Below are positions 39,862 through 47,538 of a DNA stretch of 60,395 nucleotides, one piece after another. Both the position numbers and the translations under genes were made by a program. Positions within the stretch are counted from its first letter, which is position 1, and each line of letters begins with the position of its first letter. The notes under the pieces were generated by a model. It did no database searches and was not told the DNA's origin. It saw nothing but the letters and a program-made list of their open reading frames with translations. This DNA comes from a virus. Location: positions 1-60,395 of IMG/VR virus record IMGVR_UViG_3300046820_000327; one strand, written 5' to 3'.

Positions 39862-40596
39862 TTAATTCCAATGCGGTGTCATATCTAGTAATACTTTTAC
39901 AAAATCGTCGTGTGCTTGTTGTGGGTTATGATTGATAGCACGTTCATGTAACCCATATGGCATGTCCCAGGGTTGAGGCCTTGTCCACAGTCTATCGCCA
40001 ACAAATGCCCAGTCACAGTAGAACATAGGTCCGCCCATAAACACAAATTCTTTCTTTAGTGCAATCAGCTTACGCAGGCCTTCAGCAATAATGAAGTAGT
40101 CTTTCATCTGATCCAGCTGGAAACTATGCAGGTATGCTACATAGTGCTTCATTGCATCAATTACTTCAGGAGTAATTTCTTTGCGTTTGAAGTTATCGTG
40201 TGGTACAAAGTCGTAGAAATCTGTGGTCCAGTTGTTGATACTGTCGCTGATAATTTTGGGATTACGTGTGTCTACATTGTGCTCGCTGGTACTGCGATAG
40301 CCACGATACTCAATATCCTTGATTGTAACTGGCCATTGTATGTCATTTTCTTTACCCGGGATAGGTATCTCCATACGATCGCTGGTAGTTGTTCCTATTA
40401 CTACGAAGTCGGCATTGCGTCTAATAGCTTCTTCAATTTGTAAACGTATCAAGAAGTTTGTAGCACCACTACGCCCAAGACTAACGTGATCAAATCCTTT
40501 TTGGTCTGCATACAAATCTAAAAAACTTGTAATGCCATGATTCTCTGTATCAATGGCCATAAAACTACAGCCACAACTAAACAATTTCTTTTTCAT
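39862..40596 (-). CDS. SGNH-hydrolase-like protein (GCSF type), copy 3
   Basis: 244 aa. FSCGCSFMAIDTENH carries the Ser block, SLGRSGATNFLIR the Gly/Asn blocks, and DFVVIGTTTSDRMEIP a core strand. The C-terminal NHNPQQAHDDF offers His and Asp. The same GCSF signature occurs in copies at 10360 and 16240, otherwise with low identity. The gene overlaps uvsW by 4 nt. The substrate is unknown. Confidence 0.6.
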   Translation of the reverse strand: MKKKLFSCGCSFMAIDTENHGITSFLDLYADQKGFDHVSLGRSGATNFLIRLQIEEAIRRNADFVVIGTTTSDRMEIPIPGKENDIQWPVTIKDIEYRGYRSTSEHNVDTRNPKIISDSINNWTTDFYDFVPHDNFKRKEITPEVIDAMKHYVAYLHSFQLDQMKDYFIIAEGLRKLIALKKEFVFMGGPMFYCDWAFVGDRLWTRPQPWDMPYGLHERAINHNPQQAHDDFVKVLLDMTPHWN

Positions 40597-42050
40597 TTCC
40601 AGTCTGCTTTCTCTACAGTAAACGGGTAATTCGCTTCTTTGTAAAACGCTTTGCGTTTAGTGAGGTGGCGTTTAGCGAACTTGCAGGTACTCGTGATGTC
40701 CCAAATTTGGACAAAGTCTTTGTCTTCTGCTTTCCTAATACCTCGTCCAATAGACTGGATAACGCGGACAAAGCTCTTTCCGGGTTCCACAAGAACCAGA
40801 TTAAAGATCCTAGGAATATTAATACCCACAGCGGCCACACCATAAGTCGCCACAATAATTTTCCCATCACTAACAGCCACTTCATCATATTCTTCCTTCC
40901 GATCCTTTGCCTTGGTTGCACCCGACACGAATACTGCACGGTCTTTTAATTTTTGCTCTAGCATTTTACCTGTGTTAACACGATCCACCAACACCAATGT
41001 ATTACCTGTTTCGTTTACACTACGAACTAGATTACTAATATAGTCAAGACGTTCGTCGTTTTCAACTAGATACTTTAGCTCGCTTTGATAGTTATTGTAT
41101 TCACTGTGATCAATTAACTGTACAATGTTTACATGACAGTTAGCAAGGTGACCGGCTTCTTGTAGCTCTGCGGCACTTAGCTTGCCTACTACATGCCCTA
41201 GGCTAACATAGATACTAACTGCGGCATAGTCTTCCTTGGGAATCGTGCCTGTCAATCCCCAACGAATAGGTATATGACTCATTACACCTGTTAATAATGT
41301 CTTAAGAGCATCTGCTTTGGCCATGTGTACTTCGTCAACAATAACGCACACAACATCTTCAATAAATTCGCCAATGGTACAGTCTGTTTCTCCCGACTTG
41401 GTATTCTTTAACAATATGTTTAGACTTTGCCAAGTACAGATGGTATGCGTTTTGCCCCACTCTTTACGATCACCAAAGTAAACACCTACATCAAGTCCTA
41501 GATTACGATAGTCATCTTCAGTTTGCGACACTAGACTTTTGTTAGGCACAATAACAATCGAACGGCCGTATGCTTCTACACTCTTGCTCAATGCGGCAGT
41601 CATAATTGTTTTGCCGGCACCTGTAGCAACTTCTTGCACACTCTGCGGATTCTGCAAAAAGTTATTGATAATTTCTACTTGATAGTCGCGGAATGTGATA
41701 GGTTGCCCTGCGGCAGGATGGCCCGCTGGCCAAACGCTGTCGGCAAAAGTATCTTCTGCAAACTCACTGAACTCATACTTGGTACTGTAAGTACGCAGAT
41801 CCTCAATTTCAATGTCATAGCCCTCACTGTCAATGAAAGGGATAATCTCGGGCAGTAGGTTAATATAAGTACTACCACCTAATTGAAAGTAGCTTACTTT
41901 TCCATCCCAACGTCCCAAACGAACAGCCGGCAGATATCTAGCACCCGGCACTTCATACTTGAACTTGTCTACCAGCTTCTTACGAGTACCTAGTTCTAGT
42001 CCTTCTACTTTGACGTTTACTTCGTCTTTGATAATTAATTTAGCTTGCAA
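40593..42050 (-). CDS. uvsW: UvsW-like SF2 helicase
   Basis: 485 aa. Walker A VATGAGKTIMTAAL, DEVH-type Walker B (CVIVDEVHMAKAD), motif III (WGLTGTIP), motif V and motif VI (QSIGRGIRKAED) are all present, preceded by an N-terminal DNA-binding domain (residues 1-100). UvsW remodels forks and R-loops and switches T4 to recombination-dependent replication. It follows a gene that may supply an extra substrate-recognition domain. Confidence 0.92.
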   Translation of the reverse strand: MQAKLIIKDEVNVKVEGLELGTRKKLVDKFKYEVPGARYLPAVRLGRWDGKVSYFQLGGSTYINLLPEIIPFIDSEGYDIEIEDLRTYSTKYEFSEFAEDTFADSVWPAGHPAAGQPITFRDYQVEIINNFLQNPQSVQEVATGAGKTIMTAALSKSVEAYGRSIVIVPNKSLVSQTEDDYRNLGLDVGVYFGDRKEWGKTHTICTWQSLNILLKNTKSGETDCTIGEFIEDVVCVIVDEVHMAKADALKTLLTGVMSHIPIRWGLTGTIPKEDYAAVSIYVSLGHVVGKLSAAELQEAGHLANCHVNIVQLIDHSEYNNYQSELKYLVENDERLDYISNLVRSVNETGNTLVLVDRVNTGKMLEQKLKDRAVFVSGATKAKDRKEEYDEVAVSDGKIIVATYGVAAVGINIPRIFNLVLVEPGKSFVRVIQSIGRGIRKAEDKDFVQIWDITSTCKFAKRHLTKRKAFYKEANYPFTVEKADWK

Positions 42051-43224
42051 TATCTGCTACCTTTCGTCCCACAGTTTTCTTATTGTACACTTCTGCGGCA
42101 CAATATACAATCTTTTTGGCACGTTGAATCATTAGTTGTTTATCTCCTCCGAACACCATACCAGCACTGGTAATCACTAGATTAATAGTGTCCATGTTGC
42201 GTATGGGTTTATAGGTGTGAATGTATTTGGTTTGTTCTGTAATTACAGGATTCTTAGAATTGCCAGCCATGGTAATCTCATGTTCGGCATATCTGGATTG
42301 CAATCTATTTAGCATGCGGTTGCTTAGGTCTGGCTCATAAACTACCACTGGCCATAACTGACATAGATCTGCATAATCTAGCACACTTGAAAAATCATCA
42401 TCAACACCTATGCCATTGGGATTAATTTTAACTTCTCTGTTGATTGCCAAATTATAAAATCTATGTCCGTAACTGATCCTAATAGCTTTGGCAAGATCCT
42501 CATTGATTGTATAGCCTAGGTTACTGCTGGCGTTTACTAGCGTTAAAAGATTATCCAGTTCCCATCCGCCTAGATGTTGTTCTACATAAGCATTTAGGCT
42601 GTTGTGTGCATTTGTAATAGACAAACGTCCGTTATCAACAGTCAGTTCAATGGCATAAGGTTCAAGTTCGCAGTCTGTGATCAACTTCATTAGTGCGTCA
42701 ATTTCGGGACCTACTTCAAAGTTGTGAGACTTGCACCAAGCATATACCCAACTGAGATTATACTCTGTAAGTGAAACTTCCCAGACCTTGAGATCTCGAT
42801 TCCACTTAACTTCACCCTGACTGGACTTTTGAAACTCTCGGATATTTTCAATCAGCTGATTTTGAAAAGGAAAGCGTAGGTGCAATCTATCTTCGTGTAG
42901 TGTTAAACTACGACTATAGTCCATTTTGCGTAAAGGTATACGCCACTTGGGATCTTCGACGGGAGTTACGTCAATGGCTTTTGCGGCCAACTGTCGTTTG
43001 TACTTTAGCACAATCTTACAGGCAAGATCGCCTTGCTTTTCCGTCAAAGCAACATTACGCATAACAGCATCAGTCATTGACTCTAGCACACTTACATCGT
43101 ACCTGGCTAGATTAACAATGGGATTGATGCCAAAATAAAATACCGAGGTTGGCTTGTTGGTTACAATATCCAAATAACCGGTAATAGCCAGTAAGTAATC
43201 TTCAACGTGGTCAAACTTTTTCAT
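42040..43224 (-). CDS. UvsW-associated phage protein (394 aa)
   Basis: 394 aa. Residues about 110-170 (LHLRFPFQNQLIENIREFQK, then WNRDLKVWEVSLTEYNLSWV) match the pattern found in front of SNF2/SMARCAL1-type helicases (a HARP-like wrist: predict, bind and compare the DNA path). The remaining part is unfamiliar. It overlaps uvsW by 11 nt, so the two proteins are probably partners in fork remodelling. The -10 box lies 6 nt before the ATG. Confidence 0.6.
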   Translation of the reverse strand: MKKFDHVEDYLLAITGYLDIVTNKPTSVFYFGINPIVNLARYDVSVLESMTDAVMRNVALTEKQGDLACKIVLKYKRQLAAKAIDVTPVEDPKWRIPLRKMDYSRSLTLHEDRLHLRFPFQNQLIENIREFQKSSQGEVKWNRDLKVWEVSLTEYNLSWVYAWCKSHNFEVGPEIDALMKLITDCELEPYAIELTVDNGRLSITNAHNSLNAYVEQHLGGWELDNLLTLVNASSNLGYTINEDLAKAIRISYGHRFYNLAINREVKINPNGIGVDDDFSSVLDYADLCQLWPVVVYEPDLSNRMLNRLQSRYAEHEITMAGNSKNPVITEQTKYIHTYKPIRNMDTINLVITSAGMVFGGDKQLMIQRAKKIVYCAAEVYNKKTVGRKVADIAS

Positions 43225-43230
43225 AATGAT

Positions 43231-43259
43231 AGTATAGCAGGGTAGTCAACAAAAAGCAA
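43231..43259 (-). promoter_or_regulatory. Promoter of the UvsW operon, leaderless type
   Basis: TTGCTT (43254-43259), 17 bp, TATACT (43231-43236), extended -10 (TGC), then ATCATT and ATG on the minus strand. Transcription would begin at or next to the start codon. Confidence 0.65.
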
Positions 43260-43261
43260 AT

Positions 43262-43292
43262 AAAAAAAGCCCCAAATGTTTCCACTTGGGGC
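43262..43292 (-). terminator. Rho-independent terminator, second of a pair
   Basis: Stem GCCCCAA/TTGGGGC followed by seven T on the minus strand. It lies directly before the UvsW-operon promoter. Confidence 0.92.
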
Positions 43293-43293
43293 A

Positions 43294-43334
43294 TAAAAAT
43301 TACGGCCTAGGAGCTAGATCTGGAATGGCCGTAA
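43294..43334 (-). terminator. Rho-independent terminator, first of a pair
   Basis: Perfect 8-bp stem TTACGGCC/GGCCGTAA with a 19-nt loop, then TTTTT on the minus strand. It starts 11 nt after the stop of gene 43518-43345 and is backed up by the next hairpin. Confidence 0.75.
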
Positions 43335-43344
43335 CTATTCAGGT

Positions 43345-43518
43345 TTAACGCCTCGAAACAAATGCGTAGTTTGCCGCAATAATAAATGCGTCAAATGCTA
43401 CCAATAACCAATTACCTCGACTAATATTGTTAAGTAGGTCCAGTGTTATAAATCCAATTAGAAACCAAGTAATGGCTTCGTAGTTACGCAAATACCAACG
43501 TCTAAAATTATCAAACAT
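43345..43518 (-). CDS. Small two-TM membrane protein (57 aa)
   Basis: Start chosen at Met 43518 (MFDNFRRWYLRNYEAITWFL), because the earlier Met at 43635 would overlap the upstream gene by 116 nt. Two hydrophobic stretches (about 13-28 and 35-53) are separated by a polar turn. It ends a series of membrane-protein genes before two terminators. Function is unknown. Confidence 0.65.
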   Translation of the reverse strand: MFDNFRRWYLRNYEAITWFLIGFITLDLLNNISRGNWLLVAFDAFIIAANYAFVSRR

Positions 43519-43519
43519 G

Positions 43520-44080
43520 TTATGCCGCCTTTCTATCTTGTTCAGCTGGCAGTGGCAAGCCACCATCTGGGTCATTGTCTGGACTGTTACCATCTTCATC
43601 GCGTAGTTGGCTTTGAAAGAATGTAATTTGATCAATCATCTGTTGACAGCCTTCCCAGTTCATAGTGATTTCACTATAGCCCATGCTAAAAGCAACACGA
43701 TTGTTGTCGGTTAGTCCTAGCCTGTAAAAAATCTTAGCAGGCTCTTCCTGCTTGGGAGGCTCTACCTGAGGTACTGCTTTAGGAGCAGGAAGATTATAGA
43801 CATTGTCTTTGGCTTCTTCACTGCGTTTGTTTTTAAACCAATTAAACATTTTTATATCCCAATCAACTGACATGTTAAGCCATCTGCCCAATGGCGGGAA
43901 AAGCAACGGTCCACTAATTGCAAATAACCAAGGAAGTTGAACTGCCGCGGCAGGAATATCCTTATAATAAATTGCACAGTACAACCCTACAGTAAGATAC
44001 ACAGCACTGGACCAAAACAGCCAGTAGCCGCCGTTCCGTTGCCAAAGTATCTGACCAATCACTTTTGTACTTCCATACAA
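43520..44080 (-). CDS. Membrane protein with soluble C-terminal domain (186 aa)
   Basis: 186 aa. Two hydrophobic segments (about 18-40 and 45-65) come first. From residue 78 (MFNWFKNKRSEEAKDN) there is a Pro-rich linker and a domain with LGLTDNNRVAFSMGYSEITM, then NWEGCQQMIDQITFF; I recall this domain as a free-standing conserved protein in cyanophages. The gene could therefore be a fusion, or two genes with an internal start. It overlaps the small secreted protein by 22 nt. Confidence 0.6.
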   Translation of the reverse strand: MYGSTKVIGQILWQRNGGYWLFWSSAVYLTVGLYCAIYYKDIPAAAVQLPWLFAISGPLLFPPLGRWLNMSVDWDIKMFNWFKNKRSEEAKDNVYNLPAPKAVPQVEPPKQEEPAKIFYRLGLTDNNRVAFSMGYSEITMNWEGCQQMIDQITFFQSQLRDEDGNSPDNDPDGGLPLPAEQDRKAA

Positions 44081-44244
44081 GTGTATTTGATTACCTTGGT
44101 AGTAGCCGAAGCCATCTTTTTAGCTTCTTCGCCTGCGGCGCGGCACTCTGCCTGAGTCCGGAATCCAGGCACCGTAGTCAGTGCCATGGAATCCTTGTCA
44201 CTCATCATACCAGCGTGTGCAAATAGTACTAGAGCCCAAAACAT
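44059..44244 (-). CDS. Small exported protein (61 aa)
   Basis: 61 aa. MFWALVLFAHAGMM is a short hydrophobic leader. The rest has two Cys (Cys34, Cys56) that could form a disulphide in the periplasm, and the sequence FRTQAECRAAGEEAKKM. It lies 1 nt behind the SPFH lipoprotein gene and overlaps the next gene. It could be a periplasmic partner of the membrane module. Confidence 0.55.
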   Translation of the reverse strand: MFWALVLFAHAGMMSDKDSMALTTVPGFRTQAECRAAGEEAKKMASATTKVIKYTCMEVQK

Positions 44245-44245
44245 A

Positions 44246-45037
44246 TTACTTGTTCACCATCAACGATGTCATGTTGCTAGGGATAATAATAGTCTGCACT
44301 TTACCGTCCTTGACCGCTTCGGAAATGTTCAGCTGAGCCTTGGCCTGCATGTACTGGATACTAGCGTTACCTTGATTAGCCAAGGCGGCCATGCGTTCAG
44401 CTTCAAGTCGGGCAGTTTTAACTTCAACTTCTTTTTGCTTTTGTTCGTTTTTAGCACGAACTAATTCGTTAGCACTAGCAACAACACTATCAGCTGGTAC
44501 AATGTTACGAATCAACACTTGACCAATAACCAAACTACCGTCTAGCTTTTCATCGGCTAGAGTCTTTTGGATTTGCTCTTTAATTGCCTGTTCCATTTGC
44601 TGGCGATTGTCAGCCATATCCAGTGCTTCGTACTTACGTGCTTCTTTGTAGACAGCGTTACGAGTAGTTTGGACAATGTAGTTATACATCAAGTAGATGT
44701 CACCGTTGTGGCGAGCATGGAATGCCTGGCTCTTTTGGCTATACAACTCAGCGACTTGAGCTTGATTGATGTTATAGATAACCACTGCATCAAAGTCTTT
44801 CATGGTGCTGTTGTCTTTGGCAACAGGAGTCATGTCCTCAAGTTTAACATTAACATCTTTGATTGGGAATGTAAGCACATCACCAATAATAGTTTGATTA
44901 AATGAACCAGGTAGCAGTTCGCCTTGCTGGACTTGTTTGTCGAAGCCTACTCGAACACCAACTTCACCTGTCTCAATACGGGTACAGCCAGTTGCAAAAA
45001 TAGACAACATAGCAATAGCAATAACACTCTTTTTCAT
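44246..45037 (-). CDS. SPFH/prohibitin-like lipoprotein
   Basis: 263 aa. A signal peptide with a lipobox-like FATGC site (Cys18) is followed by the SPFH domain: GEVGVRVGFDKQVQQGELLP, FPIKDVNVKLEDM and VIYNINQ. A long charged helix (about 195-235: NELVRAKNEQKQKEVEVKTA) is typical of prohibitins, which oligomerise into ring scaffolds on membranes and guard FtsH-type proteases. Carrying it as a lipoprotein rather than with a TM anchor is unusual. Neighbours are small membrane proteins. Confidence 0.85.
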   Translation of the reverse strand: MKKSVIAIAMLSIFATGCTRIETGEVGVRVGFDKQVQQGELLPGSFNQTIIGDVLTFPIKDVNVKLEDMTPVAKDNSTMKDFDAVVIYNINQAQVAELYSQKSQAFHARHNGDIYLMYNYIVQTTRNAVYKEARKYEALDMADNRQQMEQAIKEQIQKTLADEKLDGSLVIGQVLIRNIVPADSVVASANELVRAKNEQKQKEVEVKTARLEAERMAALANQGNASIQYMQAKAQLNISEAVKDGKVQTIIIPSNMTSLMVNK

Positions 45038-45048
45038 CTTAAGTTCCT

Positions 45049-45225
45049 TTAAAAAATGATGACAATAAAACTCAGCACAACGATACTAAGTATAGCACAG
45101 ATTGTACTATAAACTACCAGCTTGGTCAAGTCCCATTTGTCTTTACCTGACAAATTACGAAAGGCCGGTATGCCATAGTACATCACAAAAAACACAATAA
45201 AAAATGCCAGAAACATTCTAATCAT
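45049..45225 (-). CDS. Small two-TM protein (58 aa)
   Basis: A short gene read by hand: MIRMFLAFFIVFFVMYYGIP at the start and IVVLSFIVIIF at the end. Two TM segments flank a charged loop (RNLSGKDKWDLTK). The ATG overlaps the stop of the 34-aa gene (TAAATG), and the SPFH gene follows 11 nt later, so the three are a unit. It may be a membrane partner of the SPFH protein. Confidence 0.65.
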   Translation of the reverse strand: MIRMFLAFFIVFFVMYYGIPAFRNLSGKDKWDLTKLVVYSTICAILSIVVLSFIVIIF

Positions 45226-45330
45226 TTACATCACCGCAATTAAAAAAATAAAAAATGCTGTAACAGGATATCCAAACAACAAGGCCATCATTGCTAAGAT
45301 GGTACCAAAGAAAGCCTTGTCGTTGTCCAT
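45226..45330 (-). CDS. 34-aa membrane peptide
   Basis: A short gene read by hand: MDNDKAFFGTILAMMALLFG followed by YPVTAFFIFLIAVM. It is almost entirely hydrophobic after residue 6. It starts 1 nt after the AAA ATPase stop and runs into the 58-aa membrane protein, with matching strand and spacing. The gene is supported by context rather than by similarity. Confidence 0.55.
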   Translation of the reverse strand: MDNDKAFFGTILAMMALLFGYPVTAFFIFLIAVM

Positions 45331-45331
45331 A

Positions 45332-46375
45332 TTAGGCGTGTTTCATACAAGTTACACGAGCCATTTCTTTCCAGCGAAGTGGGAAAGATTTACGCAAGTC
45401 AGCAATCTTAATTGCCATACGCAAGCTCATCTCACGCATATTGTTCTTGTTATCGCTCAAGAAGTTGATGATCTCATCTTGTGCGATTTGATCAAAATCG
45501 TATGCTTCAAACAATGCACCATCTGCGGCAATCTGTTTGATACGCAAGATCTTGTCACGCATGGTGTCCAGTGTCAGGTCAAGATAGTGACAGCGTGATT
45601 GCAGAGCATCCAAGTGATCGCGGAGCTTCTGCGATTTCATTTGATCAAACTTAAGATTGGTAATAAAGATAATGCTACCATCAAAGTTGAAGCTGTTAGG
45701 CACACCTTCACGACGCAACATATGGCTATCACCCAACCAGCTAATCTTACGCTTCTTGCCAGAGTCTAGGGCACCTTTCAGCAAGTTCAAAGCAGTATCG
45801 TCAAGCAGAACGCTGTCACAGTCGTCAAACACTAGAACACAGTTAGGGTCACTGTACTTGAACAGAGTGCAGTACAAACCAAGAGCTGAAGTGCTACCTT
45901 TAACAACTTCGGCACGGAGACGCTTGCCAGCAATCTGGTCAAACAAACATGCTTTTTCAACAATCTGCTCAACACCGTAGCTCTTACCAACACCAGGAGG
46001 ACCCGATACAATCATAGCACGGATGTCGCCGTTTGTAGCGGCTTTAGTCATTTCGTCAAGAATTTCAAAACGCTCACGAATACGAGCCATTACTTGCTCG
46101 TCAGTTTCGCCAGAAGCTTCAACAGCCTGGGCTTCTGCTACAGGCGTATTACCTGCTTCAACAAATTCGGTTTCGCTTACAAAATCGTATGCAGTCATGC
46201 CATCAACTTTGACACGGATGTCTTCTGGGAACCCAGGAAACTTGCCACCGTTCTTAACCGTCACGTAACCACCTTTAGCGGTTTGTTTGAACTGATCAAC
46301 CAATTGGAAAATCTGTCCAGACACGTCTGTTGTACGATATGCACCTGCTTTAATTTTAATAAATGCGTTCGTCAT
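45332..46375 (-). CDS. AAA+ ATPase, early gene
   Basis: 347 aa from Met 46375 (MTNAFIKIKAGAYRTTD), which has GGAG upstream; an earlier in-frame Met at 46435 lies in the promoter. Walker A GPPGVGKS, Walker B CVLVFDDCDSV and sensor 1 SIIFITN are clear, with arginines in LQSRCHYLDL. The N-terminal 90 residues are a separate, unknown domain. The fold is like single-ring AAA+ remodelers of T4-like phages. It sits behind an early promoter, so it acts early; the target is unknown. Confidence 0.85.
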   Translation of the reverse strand: MTNAFIKIKAGAYRTTDVSGQIFQLVDQFKQTAKGGYVTVKNGGKFPGFPEDIRVKVDGMTAYDFVSETEFVEAGNTPVAEAQAVEASGETDEQVMARIRERFEILDEMTKAATNGDIRAMIVSGPPGVGKSYGVEQIVEKACLFDQIAGKRLRAEVVKGSTSALGLYCTLFKYSDPNCVLVFDDCDSVLLDDTALNLLKGALDSGKKRKISWLGDSHMLRREGVPNSFNFDGSIIFITNLKFDQMKSQKLRDHLDALQSRCHYLDLTLDTMRDKILRIKQIAADGALFEAYDFDQIAQDEIINFLSDNKNNMREMSLRMAIKIADLRKSFPLRWKEMARVTCMKHA

Positions 46376-46406
46376 TCTAGCTCCGTTTTTTAGTTTCAAT
46401 ACAAGT

Positions 46407-46435
46407 ATTATACAATTAATTGAATTATTGGGCAA
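46407..46435 (-). promoter_or_regulatory. Early promoter TTGCCC-17-TATAAT
   Basis: TTGCCC (46430-46435), 17 bp, TATAAT (46407-46412) on the minus strand. The spacer is nearly the same as at 4083-4099. It lies about 32 nt before the AAA ATPase start. Confidence 0.8.
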
Positions 46436-46634
46436 CCGCTTTAAAACGCTGGTAAAATGCTTGATTTATAGCGTCCATTTCAGCTTGCTCAACATAGAAA
46501 TCTGTAAGCGGATCGTAGTACTGGCCTTGTTTGTTGTCATAATACAACACTCTGCCCGAAAAGTTAAAAGGACCTTCTAGTCCCGTACGGGGACCAAATT
46601 TACCGGTAACGCTGGGAAGAGTGATGTAAGCCAT
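46425..46634 (-). CDS. Small early phage protein (69 aa)
   Basis: 69 aa: MAYITLPSVTGKFGPRTGLE, then VLYYDNKQGQYYDPLTDFYV and a helical end. It is a single-gene unit behind its own early promoter (46664-46692). Its last codons carry the -35 box of the next promoter. A ribosome-binding site (ACGGAGC) precedes the ATG. I do not recognise the family. Confidence 0.7.
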   Translation of the reverse strand: MAYITLPSVTGKFGPRTGLEGPFNFSGRVLYYDNKQGQYYDPLTDFYVEQAEMDAINQAFYQRFKAVAQ

Positions 46635-46663
46635 TTTTGCTCCGTTTTGTTACTATATGTTAT

Positions 46664-46692
46664 ATTATAGATTAAACGGAATTATTGGTCAA
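46664..46692 (-). promoter_or_regulatory. Early promoter TTGACC-17-TATAAT
   Basis: TTGACC (46687-46692), 17 bp with core AATTCCGTTTAAT, TATAAT (46664-46669) on the minus strand, about 30 nt before ATG 46634. Confidence 0.85.
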
Positions 46693-46693
46693 A

Positions 46694-46903
46694 TCAGCTG
46701 TTTACAGTGGCGAACGGGCTTAGATCTTCGGTGTTGTTTTTATGCAACAGAATGTTAGTACGGCTAGTAACCACTAACTTAGCCCTGTGCTCTAGTTCGT
46801 CCTGAAAGTCCCGTTCCACCCCGGCCATCCAAGCCTCATATTCCTGCTCATAAGGAAATGCTGTTTCATATTCTTCAATTAACAAATCTTTAATTTTAGA
46901 CAT
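46694..46903 (-). CDS. Small acidic phage protein (69 aa)
   Basis: From Met 46903 (MSKIKDLLIEEYETAFPYEQ), 10 nt after AAGGAG; an upstream Met at 46912 is only 1 nt from that site. It is helical and acidic (EYEAWMAGVERDFQDELEHR). It overlaps the cyclotransferase-like gene by 8 nt and ends where the next promoter begins. Function is unknown. Confidence 0.65.
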   Translation of the reverse strand: MSKIKDLLIEEYETAFPYEQEYEAWMAGVERDFQDELEHRAKLVVTSRTNILLHKNNTEDLSPFATVNS

Positions 46904-47345
46904 AATACTCATACTCCTTGTGTTGTTGATAATGTTTAACGAAATTAACGGCTTCTTTTATTTGTGCCACAGGAACTGCATTTTCTTTATAACCTTCATA
47001 TAGCATATCTAAATAACCTTGACTAGGCATAGAATCTATATTATCAGGTAACATAAAATAAGTAATTGCTTTAATGGATTTATTATTATGGATAACAGTT
47101 ACTTCTTTACGATCATAATAAAATGGATAACCTTCTAGTGCATCTAAGGATTTTAAACAATCGTCAGTAATGTCCCATAATACTCCGTCAACATAATATT
47201 CATCATTTTCCAGAATATCTGCGTGACGAGCAAAACGGAATTCGTAGTTAGGAAGTACAGCATGACCCAATGATTGGGCTTTAGGGCATCTAACTGCCAT
47301 CTGTCCCAAATTGGTGTTCATGCCATAGGCAAAATATTTTATCAT
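46896..47345 (-). CDS. Gamma-glutamylcyclotransferase-like protein
   Basis: 149 aa. YFAYGMNTNLGQMAVRCPKA is the N-terminal YGxNxx motif of the GGCT/AIG2 fold, and LDALEGYPFYYDRKEVTVIH supplies the catalytic-type Glu (in LEGYP). Family enzymes cleave gamma-glutamyl peptides into 5-oxoproline; some break glutathione or reverse gamma-glutamylamines. In a phage it could alter glutathione or nitrogen pools. The ATG lies 6 nt after the -10 box, so the mRNA is leaderless. Confidence 0.8.
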   Translation of the reverse strand: MIKYFAYGMNTNLGQMAVRCPKAQSLGHAVLPNYEFRFARHADILENDEYYVDGVLWDITDDCLKSLDALEGYPFYYDRKEVTVIHNNKSIKAITYFMLPDNIDSMPSQGYLDMLYEGYKENAVPVAQIKEAVNFVKHYQQHKEYEYYV

Positions 47346-47351
47346 ACCTAT

Positions 47352-47380
47352 AGTTTATATTAAACGGAATTATTAGTCAA
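47352..47380 (-). promoter_or_regulatory. Early promoter TTGACT-17-TAAACT, leaderless type
   Basis: TTGACT (47375-47380), 17 bp with core AATTCCGTTTAAT, TAAACT (47352-47357), then ATAGGT and ATG on the minus strand. Confidence 0.7.
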
Positions 47381-47538
47381 GTACGACGAGTATGGCGGTA
47401 TTCGCGACGTAGCCACCATTTGTACTTTTGGAAGTATTCGCTAAGAGTATAGCGTTCAAGGTTAAACATTTCGTGCTCGTTGCAGTTTTCGTAATACATG
47501 TCCTGCAACCATTTTCTAAAGGATGATTCTTTGCTCAT
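47377..47538 (-). CDS. Small phage protein (53 aa)
   Basis: A short gene read by hand: MSKESSFRKWLQDMYYENCN, then YTLSEYFQKYKWWLRREYRH and TRRT. It is basic and aromatic. It begins inside the end of the DUF5672 gene (23-nt overlap), and its stop falls inside the -35 box of the next promoter. I recall similar short proteins in T4-like marine phages. Function is unknown. Confidence 0.7.
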   Translation of the reverse strand: MSKESSFRKWLQDMYYENCNEHEMFNLERYTLSEYFQKYKWWLRREYRHTRRT

